DNA from: Clostridium sp. chh4-2
Lineage (GTDB): Bacteria; Bacillota; Clostridia; Lachnospirales; Lachnospiraceae
Direction of reading: 5' to 3'
DNA length: 64,000 bases
NCBI RefSeq assembly: GCF_002899675.1
Contig: NZ_PKUU01000018.1
Span: forward strand, 84,896-148,895
In this document: positions 1-8,504 of the stretch, piece after piece
How positions within the stretch are numbered: the stretch's first letter is position 1
Layout: each line of letters opens with the position of its first letter
Translations under genes and position numbers: made by a program
Notes under the pieces: generated by a model
Seen by the model: the letters and a program-made list of their open reading frames with translations, nothing else
Told to the model about the DNA's origin: nothing
Databases searched by the model: none

Positions 1-245
1 TCTTTCATCCGATTGCAATTGCCACCTGCGCCTCCATTGGCGCCAACCCAGTTGGGCTGATGATATTGATCCAGGCCGCATGTTTATCCGCATTCATGAC
101 TCCGATGGCAACCGCAGCGATTCCCTATATGATGGAATGCGGCGGCTATGACCAGAAATCCATGTTTAAACAGTCCTGGATACTCTGCATCATCTGCTGC
201 GTGGTATCCGTGGGATGGATCATGACTGTTTTTCCGCTGAAGTAG
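1..245 (+). CDS. C-terminal fragment of an IT-superfamily (SLC13/DASS-like) carboxylate transporter
   Basis: The reading frame is open from the window edge (first full codon at base 3) and ends with TAG at 243-245, so only about 80 C-terminal residues are visible. The fragment is very hydrophobic, with two membrane-type stretches around a short loop containing ECGGYDQKSMFKQSW. A 'TPMAT...GGY' arrangement before the last helix is typical of SLC13/DASS-type anion permeases, so I infer an inner-membrane carboxylate carrier. Its last 26 bases overlap tail-to-tail with the PucR-type gene on the other strand. Substrate cannot be told. The family call rests on a short segment. Confidence 0.6.
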   Translation, partial: FHPIAIATCASIGANPVGLMILIQAACLSAFMTPMATAAIPYMMECGGYDQKSMFKQSWILCIICCVVSVGWIMTVFPLK

Positions 246-1857
246 ATTCAGGCCGCTTTTCATCCTGTTTTAACACGAGGGGGTCCCGGTGGAGCATCTT
301 ATCTATGTATTCCAGGATGTGAAAGGAAAACAGAAGACGTTCTCTTAAAAGATGGTCATCCAGGCTTTGGCCGATGATTTCTTCTATTTTATTAATTTTA
401 TAGAGCATGGTATTTCTGTGGATGAAAAGGTCCTTTGCCGTCTTTGCCGAATTTCGGTCATTGGTTAAGTAGAGGTATAAAACGTCCTTTAAATTATTGC
501 CGTATTTCTTGTCATACCGTTCCAGGGCGATCAAAGCCGGATGGCACAGATAGATTAAGTTCTGGTTATGGTAAGTGTTGTAAAAGGAATCCGCACACAA
601 GGAAACCATGTGGTAAATACTGTATTTTTCATACTGGAAGATCCGTTCTTCCTCTGACTGGCGAAACACCATGCCCAGAGGAAGGGCGGATTTTGTCTGT
701 ATATAGAGGGAATAAAGGGATATGAGGAATTTGGAATAATTTCCAATGGCCGCATATGCCTTGTAATTTTGAAGGATTCCGTTAAATTTTTCATAGTCGA
801 ATGTCAGAGTCTGCTGGTGGTGGGCTTTTTTTGTCAGGATAATGAGCTCCCGGTGGTAGACCGCCATGTTGCTGGACGGCAGAACCTGTTCTAACTGGTT
901 GATGATAAAGTTCCAGGGGATATTTTCCTGAGTTTGCTCAAATGTGACCACAATGATATGATAATATTTCTGAAACGCCAGCGCGGGAATCATTTTTAAC
1001 CTCTGTTCCAATTCCGCCGGGCTTGTGAGCCGCTGGTCCAAAAGGTCGGCGACTAAGGTGGAAAATTCATTTCCCACCCGGTAGCCCAATTGTTCGTTAT
1101 GGATCATGTATTCCTCTATAAAGGAAACGAAGTCGGCCGATAAATCCGTGATAAAGGAATTGGGACGGTCGTTGGGCATGGTTACGGATACCCGGGCGGC
1201 CACCATGCCTTTGTAGCGGACCAGGCGGACAACCGTGTAATGCTTATCATAGGAAGAGATGTATTCCCGGTGTACGGAGTTGAAGCTGGTGTTTAATACG
1301 GTTTCTTTATGAATGGTCTGTATGGTTTCATAGCACAGATAATCGTTGGTATCCGCCTCGTGGAGACAAAAATCATAAAACTGGCGGATGTGGCTTTTGG
1401 CGATCACTTTATAGGCATTGTTCAGGATCAGGATGGGGTAGCGGAGCATTTCGTAACCCAAATCGGTTATGACCTTCAGATCCGCATTCTGTTTTACCGC
1501 CTGTGCCAGACGGGAAAGCCAATTCCTATAACCGCTTAAACTCTGGGATGTCCGGTTGTAGAGGTCGATAAAATCCAGAGCTAAGATAACCAGATTATAA
1601 TCCCCCATAGGAAGGTCAGGCAGAGCCTGGCAGTCCTTACCTGCGGCACAGAGCAGGGTGACCGTTTCTGAAAAAGGGGCGTGATCCAAAGCCTGTAATA
1701 TGGATTCGGGAGTGCCGATATAGATATTGCGGCAGTCCAGTTCCGTCTGTCCGTTGAGAAGCAGGATGTTTTGGACGGATTCCAGCGAGGAATGGGGAAT
1801 GCTGGACAGCATAATATAAGGCGTTAGAGGATGCAGCAGAATCGATGTAGTCAGCAT
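220..1857 (-). CDS. PucR-family transcriptional regulator (PucR1)
   Basis: A 545-residue protein. The last ~75 residues match the PucR C-terminal helix-turn-helix pattern: a 'LKDVLYLYL' helix, then 'SAKTAKDLFIHRNTMLYKINKI', the hallmark HRNT..Y+++KI recognition region. The N-terminal ~430 residues are a poorly conserved sensor part with no membrane segment. ATG at 1857 is preceded by AGGAA. It is divergent from the dehydratase/CoA-transferase operon at 2288, which it probably controls (inference from position). It is one of four paralogues of 525-545 residues on the minus strand here, each beside a catabolic unit. PucR relatives usually act as ligand-responsive activators of catabolic genes; the ligand is unknown. 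Confidence 0.85.
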   Translation of the reverse strand: MLTTSILLHPLTPYIMLSSIPHSSLESVQNILLLNGQTELDCRNIYIGTPESILQALDHAPFSETVTLLCAAGKDCQALPDLPMGDYNLVILALDFIDLYNRTSQSLSGYRNWLSRLAQAVKQNADLKVITDLGYEMLRYPILILNNAYKVIAKSHIRQFYDFCLHEADTNDYLCYETIQTIHKETVLNTSFNSVHREYISSYDKHYTVVRLVRYKGMVAARVSVTMPNDRPNSFITDLSADFVSFIEEYMIHNEQLGYRVGNEFSTLVADLLDQRLTSPAELEQRLKMIPALAFQKYYHIIVVTFEQTQENIPWNFIINQLEQVLPSSNMAVYHRELIILTKKAHHQQTLTFDYEKFNGILQNYKAYAAIGNYSKFLISLYSLYIQTKSALPLGMVFRQSEEERIFQYEKYSIYHMVSLCADSFYNTYHNQNLIYLCHPALIALERYDKKYGNNLKDVLYLYLTNDRNSAKTAKDLFIHRNTMLYKINKIEEIIGQSLDDHLLRERLLFSFHILEYIDKMLHRDPLVLKQDEKRPESTSAEKQS

Positions 1858-2287
1858 AACAGTTATTCCTTTCTAAGAAAATTGGCAGCTGTTCAGAGAG
1901 GGCATAGTTCCGCCCTATGAACAACTAAAAAGATTGTATAATATTTAACGAAAAACGAAAAAATGAGCGTCTGTCTCTTTTTATATCCTGATAAAAAGTA
2001 ATGTGCAGATAATACATTTATTTTATTTTTCATATAAGCCGTTATTATGCAGTATAAATAGTAAGTTGGAAAAAATCAATGATTAATTAGAATATATCGA
2101 TAAAATACGACTTTTTATCTGTATTTATTTAAAAACAATCGTCAGAAAATGATATGTGCACTGTGCACATAAACTCGAGGCGAAGTTTTGGGCGCAATGG
2201 ATATGGTAAAATTGTTAAAAAATAGTTAAGCTAGAAAAAGAACGACGAAAGTTAACAGGCATTTGATTATAATCAGGAGGTGTTTAT
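1858..2287. other. 430-base divergent intergenic region
   Basis: AT-rich spacer between PucR1 and the dehydratase operon; no credible ORF or RNA gene seen. It holds the palindrome at 2153-2171 and, next to the plus-strand gene, the ribosome binding site AGGAGG at 2275-2280. I could not place a convincing -35/-10 pair. Confidence 0.5.
2153..2171. promoter_or_regulatory. Perfect 19-bp palindrome, operator-like
   Basis: TATGTGCAC-T-GTGCACATA is perfectly symmetric about base 2162 and also contains the direct repeat TGTGCA-N-TGTGCA. It lies 117 bases upstream of the dehydratase operon. Closely similar repeats occur upstream of GRE2 (21758-21773) and the GRE activase (45204-45220), so a shared DNA-binding regulator is likely; which one is unknown. 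Confidence 0.55.
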
Positions 2288-3457
2288 GTGAGTATCAGAA
2301 AAGAAGCTCTTGACAGCAAAGCTTTTCAGGCGTTAAAGGATATCTACGATAACCGGGAAAAGGTTTTGCTGAAACAGAAAGAAAACGGAAAAATCATTGT
2401 CGGCGAGCTGGGCTGTGACGTCCCTGACGAATTGCTGCTGGCCGCAGGGCTGTTTCCGGTTCATGTTTATGCAGATCCGAAAAAGCCTCTGGCGGAAACC
2501 GACAAATATCTGGAATATGCATTTGACCCCATTGTCAGAGCACAGTTTGAAAAGATTGTGGACGGAACCTACGGCGATCTGATTGATTACCTGGTAGTTT
2601 CCAACTCTACAGACGTAATCATCAGAATCTACCTCTATTTGAGGGAAATGCACCGCCAGGGAATCGGAAAGAACCTTCCTCCGGTAGAATTCATCGATTG
2701 GATGTTCACAAGAAACCGGATGCATCAGGTGAGAAATGAAGATACCATCCGTATATTCTGGAAAGCCGTAGAAAGCTGGGCAGGCAAAGAAATTACGGAA
2801 GAGGATGTTAAAAAGGCTGCGGCTGTCTGCAATGAAAACCGTCAGGCGCTCCGTGAGATGGCTAAGCTTCGTCACGACGAAGAAGTACATATTAACGGTT
2901 CGGAAGCCCTTGTTATCATCGGCGCGGCATTCTTTATGGACAGGGAAGAACATACAAAGCTTGTAAAAGAGGTGACGAAAGACGCTGCCAATTGGCCGGT
3001 GATTGACGGACCGAGAGTTTATTTTACAGGAAGCGGACAGGAAGATACCTCCTTCTATGATATGATCGAAGATACGGGCGCTGTGATCGTAAGCGAAGAC
3101 CATGACTGGGGCGACCGTTACTTTGAGAGAGATTACAATATGGATTACAATCCGGTCAGAGCCATTGTGGACCGCTATATGCTCCGCGAATTCAGCTCGA
3201 AAAAGGCGTTTGTATCACAGAGAGTGGAAGCGTTAGACCGTGAGGTGGAGGCTTCAAAAGCTCAGGCAGTGATCTTTGCCACCAATAAATATGAAGAAGC
3301 TGCATCCTGGGATTATCCTTCCCAGAAACAGTCATTGGATGAAAAGGGAATCCCTGCTGCGTCCTTTGTACAGCTGCAGTATCCGATTGATAAAAACGAA
3401 GGTTTGAAAGAAAAAATTGCTGATTTTGTCAACAGCCTGAAAGGAGGGAATCAGTGA
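2288..3457 (+). CDS. 2-hydroxyacyl-CoA dehydratase-like subunit lacking canonical cluster cysteines
   Basis: A 389-residue protein of the HgdB/BcrC-type (2-hydroxyglutaryl-CoA dehydratase D-component) fold. The N-terminal 'GELGCDVPDELLLAAGLFPVHVYADP' segment is the typical family opening. GTG start at 2288, seven bases after AGGAGG; the ATG two bases earlier runs straight into a stop. In true dehydratases this subunit holds a [4Fe-4S] cluster through three cysteines. Here the first site reads Thr108-Asp109 instead of Cys-Asp, the middle site has 'EDHDWGDRY', and the C-terminal site has no Cys; only Cys43 and one Cys near 181 remain. It therefore probably binds no cluster. It overlaps the next gene by one base (TGATG), so the two should form a heterodimer. 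Substrate unknown. Confidence 0.8.
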   Translation: MSIRKEALDSKAFQALKDIYDNREKVLLKQKENGKIIVGELGCDVPDELLLAAGLFPVHVYADPKKPLAETDKYLEYAFDPIVRAQFEKIVDGTYGDLIDYLVVSNSTDVIIRIYLYLREMHRQGIGKNLPPVEFIDWMFTRNRMHQVRNEDTIRIFWKAVESWAGKEITEEDVKKAAAVCNENRQALREMAKLRHDEEVHINGSEALVIIGAAFFMDREEHTKLVKEVTKDAANWPVIDGPRVYFTGSGQEDTSFYDMIEDTGAVIVSEDHDWGDRYFERDYNMDYNPVRAIVDRYMLREFSSKKAFVSQRVEALDREVEASKAQAVIFATNKYEEAASWDYPSQKQSLDEKGIPAASFVQLQYPIDKNEGLKEKIADFVNSLKGGNQ

Positions 3458-4773
3458 TGTCAGAAGAGATGAAAAAACAACAGGACCCGCCTCGTGCGGT
3501 CAAAACCTTGAAGGCTACGGGCGCGGCCAGCGCTTATCAGAAAGAATGGTTCGCCGGCCTTAGGAAACGGGTGGAAAGCGGAGAAGATTTCGGATATTTA
3601 AATGCCGATGTTCCGATGGAAGTGTTAAGAGCCATGGATATCCCGTTTGTGGTAAACCAGTGGTGGGCTGCCATCTGCGCGGCAAAACGTAAAGCGCCTA
3701 AGTATTACGGATTATTAAGAGATGCAGGATACAGGGACGATCTTTGCTCCTATTGCGCTACTGCATTTGCAGAGAGCATGGACCCTGAAGATAAGGAAAG
3801 CGGACCATGGGGAGGTCTTCCGGACCCAACCATCGCCATCACCCGTTTGACCTGCGACTGCCAGGGAAAGATCTTCCAGCTGTTCGCGAAAAACCACGGC
3901 GCTGATTTCTATGCGATGGAAAATACGGTTCCAAGAAAGGTTCCGTTAAACTGGTGGGATCTGGCACAAAATGACTGGGAAGAATTGTACGATACGGAAC
4001 GTCTCGACACTGCGGTAGAAGAATTAAAAGAGCTGATCCGCTACCTGGAGATGAAAACAGGAAAGATGTTCGATATCAATAAACTGGAAGAGGTCATGAA
4101 CCTGATCAATGAACAGGAAGAATGGTATACGAAAATCCGCGATCTGATCGCAGAAACAAGTCCTGCTCCTGTAACCGTGGTGGATACCATCAATGCAGTA
4201 ATGCAGGCGCAGTGGCAGCGCGGTACCAGATGGGCTGCTGACCATGCGAAGAGCATGTATGAAGAGATAAAGGCCATGGTGGATGAAGGCCATACGGCTG
4301 TTCCCAATGAAAAATACCGCTTGATGTGGCTGGGAAGAGGACTTTGGCATGATTTCGCATTCTATCAGAATTTTGAGAAGAAATACGGAGCCGCTTTTGT
4401 ATGGAGCATGTATTTAGCCATGGGAGCCGACGCATACCGCCGCTATCATGTGGAAGAAGATCCGTTAAGGGCTTTAGCTGCAAGATATATCGGAATGGAA
4501 GATTTCCTTCATATGCCTCCGTGGAATGCACAGTGGTTCTTAAAAGAAGCGAAGCATAACAAGATAGACGGAGTCGTTTACATGGTTCCCGAAAACTGTA
4601 TGCAGGCGGTGGAAGGTTCTTACTTCATTCAGAAAACATTGGAAGATGCCGGTATTCCGGTATTGATTTTCAAAGCCGATCCGGTGGATGCGAGAAAATG
4701 GAATCGGGACACCATGACCGGGCTGGTAGAAGATTTTATTGAAAACAGAATCATTAATAAAGGAGGAAAATAA
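3457..4773 (+). CDS. 2-hydroxyacyl-CoA dehydratase-like subunit retaining cysteines
   Basis: A 438-residue partner of the preceding subunit, same superfamily. It keeps plausible Fe-S ligands: Cys97 and Cys100 (LCSYC), Cys133 and Cys135 (TCDCQGK) and a Cys near residue 385 (PENC). ATG at 3457 overlaps the upstream stop (TGATG), with AGGAGG at 3442-3447; a GTG one codon earlier is possible. Known relatives remove water from a 2-hydroxyacyl-CoA after ATP-driven one-electron injection by an HgdC-type activator. No activator gene lies in this window, so it is either elsewhere or not used. The next gene encodes a CoA-transferase, consistent with a CoA-ester substrate (inference). Confidence 0.8.
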   Translation: MSEEMKKQQDPPRAVKTLKATGAASAYQKEWFAGLRKRVESGEDFGYLNADVPMEVLRAMDIPFVVNQWWAAICAAKRKAPKYYGLLRDAGYRDDLCSYCATAFAESMDPEDKESGPWGGLPDPTIAITRLTCDCQGKIFQLFAKNHGADFYAMENTVPRKVPLNWWDLAQNDWEELYDTERLDTAVEELKELIRYLEMKTGKMFDINKLEEVMNLINEQEEWYTKIRDLIAETSPAPVTVVDTINAVMQAQWQRGTRWAADHAKSMYEEIKAMVDEGHTAVPNEKYRLMWLGRGLWHDFAFYQNFEKKYGAAFVWSMYLAMGADAYRRYHVEEDPLRALAARYIGMEDFLHMPPWNAQWFLKEAKHNKIDGVVYMVPENCMQAVEGSYFIQKTLEDAGIPVLIFKADPVDARKWNRDTMTGLVEDFIENRIINKGGK

Positions 4774-4776
4774 ATC

Positions 4777-5994
4777 ATGGCAGGTGTAGGACCATTAACA
4801 GGCTACAAAGTTTTAGACCTGACCCAGTTTGAATCAGGAACCGTATGTACGGAGACATTGGCTTGGCTGGGAGCGGAAGTTCTGAAAGTGGAGCGTCCGG
4901 TAAAAGGCGAGCTGGGGAGATATTCCGTGGCGGAACCGGATAAGGATTCAGTTGGGTTTGTGGTAATGAACATGAATAAACGTTCCATTACCTGTAACTT
5001 AAAATCCCCGGAAGGCATTGCGTTAATCAAGAAGCTGTTAAAAGAAGTGGATGTGCTGGTAGAAAACATGGGACCTGGTTCCATTGACAAACTGGGCCTT
5101 AGCTATGAAGACTGCAAAGCGGTAAATGACAAGATCATCTATGCGCAGATCAAAGGATTCGGTATGGACGGCCCATATGCGGAATATCCTGCATTTAACC
5201 CGATTGCAACAGCTACAGGATGTATGGTAGCCGTTACCGGACAGCCGGGTGAAGAGCCTGTCCAGTCAGGTATCAGCGTGGCGGATTCCGGTTCCGGATA
5301 TATGTGCGCCCTTTCCATCATTGCAGCGCTGCTTCAGAGAGAAAAACAGGGCATCGGCCAGAAGATTGAAGTGGCGATGCAGGAAGTTATGATCGGTTTT
5401 TCACGTTCCAACTGGGAACCGTATTACCGTCAGGGCAAGCCGCCTAAACGTGTAGGAAACGGTATGCCGTTAGAGGATGTGGCTCCGGCAGGAATGTATC
5501 CGTGTAAGCCGTTTGGACCAAATGACTACGTACATATCTATTGCTCCAGACATCCGGGCAGCAAGCAGTTTGACAACCTCTGCAAAGTGATCGGCAGAGA
5601 AGACCTTCTGGAAGACGAGAGAATGGCTACGCCTACTTCCCGCTACCAGCACCGTGACGTTTTAAATCCGATTATTTCAGAGTGGACCGGACAGCATACG
5701 AAACAGGAAGCTATGGACATTATGTGCAAAGCCGACATTCCATGCGGTGCTGTTCTGGACTGTGACGACATTACAAAAGATCCATATTACAGAAGACGCG
5801 GCGTGATGCTGGAAGTAGAACATCCGGAGCGTGGCAATCTGATTATTCCTGGATTTGCACCGAGAATGAGTGAAAATCATGTGGAATATAAAGTTTCACC
5901 TGCACTGGGCGAGGCGAATGAAGAAGTTTATAAAGACCTGTTAGGCGTATCGGCAGAAGAACTGGAAGAGTTAAAAGCTAAAAAAGTGATCTAA
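4777..5994 (+). CDS. Class III CoA-transferase (CaiB/BaiF family)
   Basis: A 405-residue protein with the family opening 'LTGYKVLDLTQFESGTVCTETLAWLGAEVLKVE' and the 'GFGMDGPYAEYPAFN' block. Asp170 in 'SGISVADSGSG' fits the catalytic Asp that forms the aspartyl-CoA thioester in formyl-CoA transferase. It should move CoA between two carboxylic acids without ATP, probably loading the substrate of the dehydratase pair and recycling CoA from the product (inference from operon position). AGGAGG at 4761-4766 sits 10 bases before ATG; the gap to the previous stop is 3 bases. The length is normal for the family. Confidence 0.9.
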   Translation: MAGVGPLTGYKVLDLTQFESGTVCTETLAWLGAEVLKVERPVKGELGRYSVAEPDKDSVGFVVMNMNKRSITCNLKSPEGIALIKKLLKEVDVLVENMGPGSIDKLGLSYEDCKAVNDKIIYAQIKGFGMDGPYAEYPAFNPIATATGCMVAVTGQPGEEPVQSGISVADSGSGYMCALSIIAALLQREKQGIGQKIEVAMQEVMIGFSRSNWEPYYRQGKPPKRVGNGMPLEDVAPAGMYPCKPFGPNDYVHIYCSRHPGSKQFDNLCKVIGREDLLEDERMATPTSRYQHRDVLNPIISEWTGQHTKQEAMDIMCKADIPCGAVLDCDDITKDPYYRRRGVMLEVEHPERGNLIIPGFAPRMSENHVEYKVSPALGEANEEVYKDLLGVSAEELEELKAKKVI

Positions 5995-6034
5995 CAGTCA
6001 GGTACACATAAGTACTATAAAAGGGGGATATTTT

Positions 6035-7333
6035 ATGGTAACAGCAGTTGGTTTTATAATGATGGCGATCGTGGTTTTCCTGTTGCTGAAAGGAAAGATC
6101 ACACTGGCTCCAATTTTCGTAGTAATACCGGTTATTGCAGCTTTAATTTTAGGTTTCAGTTTAAATGACATCAATAAATTTATCGGTGACGGCTTATCGT
6201 CAGTGCTCAATACCGCCGCGCTTTTCGCATTTGCGGTTATGTATTTCAGCTTCCTGAACGATGTCGGCATGTTCGATGTAATCGTTAAAAAAGTTATGAA
6301 ATACCTTGGAAACAAGGTTGAGATCGTTTTGCTCATGACAGTAATCGTTGCATGTATTTCTCATCTGGACGGTTCCGGTGCGACTACCATGCTGATTACG
6401 ATTCCTACCATGCTGCCGATCTGCAAAAAGATGAAGATCCGCCCGGTTGCAATGCTGTTAATGGCAGTTGCGGCATCCGGCGCCATGAACATGACACCTT
6501 GGTGTTCATCCGTACTTCGTCTTACCTCAGCAACCGGTGTTGATCCTCAGGAATTATGGAGATTCATCCTTCCGCTGCAGGTATTCTGTATCGTTATGTC
6601 CTTCATCCTTCCGTTCCTGGTTGCCAAAGTAGAGCGCAAGAACGGCGCAGGCATGACGGACGCAGAGTTCACAGAACTGAAAAAGACCATCGACGAGCCG
6701 GCTAAAATATCAGTCAGCAAAGGCGTTATCGCGTTTGATATGATTCTTACATTAGTGATCCTCGGCTTGATGCTGGCAGGCGTATTAAAATCCAATCTCG
6801 GATTCATGCTGGCATTCGCAATTGCCCTTGTAGTAAACTATCCAAACGTAAAAGAACAGACTGCCAAGATCAAACAGTACGGCGGAACTGCTCTTAACAT
6901 GGTAGTTATCATTTTTGCAATCGGTGTTTTAGTAGGTATTATGAAAGGAACCGGTATGATTGACGGCATGGCTAATGCATGTCTGGCTCTGCTGCCTGAC
7001 AGCATGGGTTCCCATCTGACATTTATTATTTCACTGCTGTCCGTTCCGTTATCCATGTTCTTAGGAAGCGATACCGTATATCTGGTATTAGCTCCTGTAC
7101 TTGCAACTGTAATTACAACCGTAGGCGGTTCTCTGATGGCTCTCTGCGCATCCCTGTTAGTGGGCGCATGTCTGTCCGCAGGTATCTGTCTGATCGGACC
7201 GTCTCCATATCTGGCGCTGGGCCTTGCCGGTGTTGAGATGGGAGAAGCTTTAAAATATTGTTTCAAATGGATCTTCGGTATGAGTGTCCTGGCAACTATC
7301 TTTGCGGGCATTCTGGGAATTGTTCCATTCTAA
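6035..7333 (+). CDS. CitMHS-type carboxylate transporter
   Basis: A 432-residue inner-membrane protein with about 12 hydrophobic segments. The block 'SHLDGSGATTMLITIPTMLPICKKM' is characteristic of the CitMHS branch of the IT superfamily (citrate-metal:proton or sodium symporters of Bacillus CitM/CitH type). It lies in the dehydratase/CoA-transferase operon, 40 bases after the preceding gene and with GGGGG upstream of ATG. It is therefore the likely importer of that operon's substrate, which would be a di- or tricarboxylate or another organic anion (inference). Citrate itself is not demonstrated. Confidence 0.85.
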   Translation: MVTAVGFIMMAIVVFLLLKGKITLAPIFVVIPVIAALILGFSLNDINKFIGDGLSSVLNTAALFAFAVMYFSFLNDVGMFDVIVKKVMKYLGNKVEIVLLMTVIVACISHLDGSGATTMLITIPTMLPICKKMKIRPVAMLLMAVAASGAMNMTPWCSSVLRLTSATGVDPQELWRFILPLQVFCIVMSFILPFLVAKVERKNGAGMTDAEFTELKKTIDEPAKISVSKGVIAFDMILTLVILGLMLAGVLKSNLGFMLAFAIALVVNYPNVKEQTAKIKQYGGTALNMVVIIFAIGVLVGIMKGTGMIDGMANACLALLPDSMGSHLTFIISLLSVPLSMFLGSDTVYLVLAPVLATVITTVGGSLMALCASLLVGACLSAGICLIGPSPYLALGLAGVEMGEALKYCFKWIFGMSVLATIFAGILGIVPF

Positions 7334-7354
7334 AGTACTATATAGGTTCACTTG

Positions 7355-7383
7355 GGACGAAGGCAGAATTGATACCTTCGTCC
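7355..7383 (+). terminator. Hairpin between transporter and URO-D gene, possible attenuator
   Basis: GGACGAAGG (7355-7363) pairs perfectly with CCTTCGTCC (7375-7383), followed by only three T. It could be a weak terminator or a processing point that lowers expression of the downstream genes. Confidence 0.45.
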
Positions 7384-7430
7384 TTTGTGAATTATAAGGG
7401 AAAATTAAAAAATGATTGGGAGGGATTTAT

Positions 7431-8504
7431 ATGGAATCATACCCATTTGACAGGGAGAAGGAACTGGCTTCAAGGGGGACTTACCTTTATGGTTTAAGAA
7501 ATGAAACAGTTACCAGATATACGACCCCGATTACGCCTAAGGAAAACATGATCCGGATTCTGAGCCGGAAGCGTCCCCTTTGGCTGGAAAGCGATATTAA
7601 CACCATTCATCCGAAGCTAGTAAAGGACAACATTGCCAGAGGACTGGTAAATGAGGTGGAGCCGTTTGATATCAGCCAGGCCGGAGGAGAGGACTGGTTT
7701 GGGATTCATTGGATTTACGACAGCCTGACCCGGGGGTCTATGGTAAAGCCCGGAGCCCCGAAAATTCCGGATATCACGGAATGGGAAAAATATCTGGAAT
7801 TTCCCGATTTAGACAGTCTTAACTGGGAAGAAGAAGGGGCGAAAAACGAATGCCTGCAGGACCCGGAACGCCTGACGGGCACTACAATTTTTACCGGCTT
7901 GTTTGAGCGTCTGATCTCATTTTGCGACTTTGAAAATGCGGCGGTTGCCCTGATCGATCCGGACGAGCAGGAGAGCGTACACCGGCTGTTTGACCGGCTG
8001 GCCCTGTTCTACGACCGGTTAATTGATAAACTGCATACATATTTCCATGTGGAACATATCACTTTCCACGATGACTGGGGCTCTCAAAGAAGCGCATTTT
8101 ATTCAAGGGAATTGTGTGAGGAAATGCTTCTTCCCTACATGAAGCGCATCGTGGATTCCTGCCATAAGAGAGGAATTTGGTTTAATTTCCATAGCTGCGG
8201 CAAGATAGAAACTCTGGTTCCTGTTATGATCGAGGCCGGAATGGACAGCTGGGGAGGCCAGGAGATCAATGATAAATGGGCTCTGTATAAAAAATACGGT
8301 GATAAAATGATTTTTACCATCGATGATAAGCTGCCTGCGTCCATGACGAAAGAGGAAGTGGAAACATGGGTGGACAACTGTTTAGCCCGCCTTGATCCCG
8401 ATAAAAATATGCTGTTCGCAGCCAACAGACACCCCGCTCTGAGGGAAATATTATATTGTAAATCCAGGGAGTTTTATTGGGAACATAGAAAGGAGGAAGT
8501 ATGA
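7431..8504 (+). CDS. Uroporphyrinogen decarboxylase-family protein, methyltransferase-like
   Basis: A 357-residue URO-D superfamily protein. It lacks the usual haem-pathway context. It has 'FHDDWGSQRS' (Asp214-Asp215) and 'FHSCGKIE' with His254 and Cys256; Cys343 lies near the C-terminus. An H-x-C plus distal Cys set resembles the zinc site of the corrinoid methyltransferases MtaA/MtbA, so methyl transfer is more likely than porphyrin decarboxylation (inference). No corrinoid protein is encoded here. ATG at 7431 follows GGGAGGG by about seven bases; the TTG at 7416 lies upstream of that site and is rejected. Its stop overlaps the next start (ATGA). Confidence 0.75.
   Translation: MESYPFDREKELASRGTYLYGLRNETVTRYTTPITPKENMIRILSRKRPLWLESDINTIHPKLVKDNIARGLVNEVEPFDISQAGGEDWFGIHWIYDSLTRGSMVKPGAPKIPDITEWEKYLEFPDLDSLNWEEEGAKNECLQDPERLTGTTIFTGLFERLISFCDFENAAVALIDPDEQESVHRLFDRLALFYDRLIDKLHTYFHVEHITFHDDWGSQRSAFYSRELCEEMLLPYMKRIVDSCHKRGIWFNFHSCGKIETLVPVMIEAGMDSWGGQEINDKWALYKKYGDKMIFTIDDKLPASMTKEEVETWVDNCLARLDPDKNMLFAANRHPALREILYCKSREFYWEHRKEEV

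Noticed and set aside
2333..3103. 256-residue minus-strand ORF inside the first dehydratase-like gene
   Set aside because: Antisense shadow of a gene with strong family motifs on the plus strand; no recognisable domain.
7431..8504. Haem-pathway uroporphyrinogen decarboxylase (hemE)
   Set aside because: No other haem genes nearby; the HxC motif and the catabolic context fit the methyltransferase-like branch.
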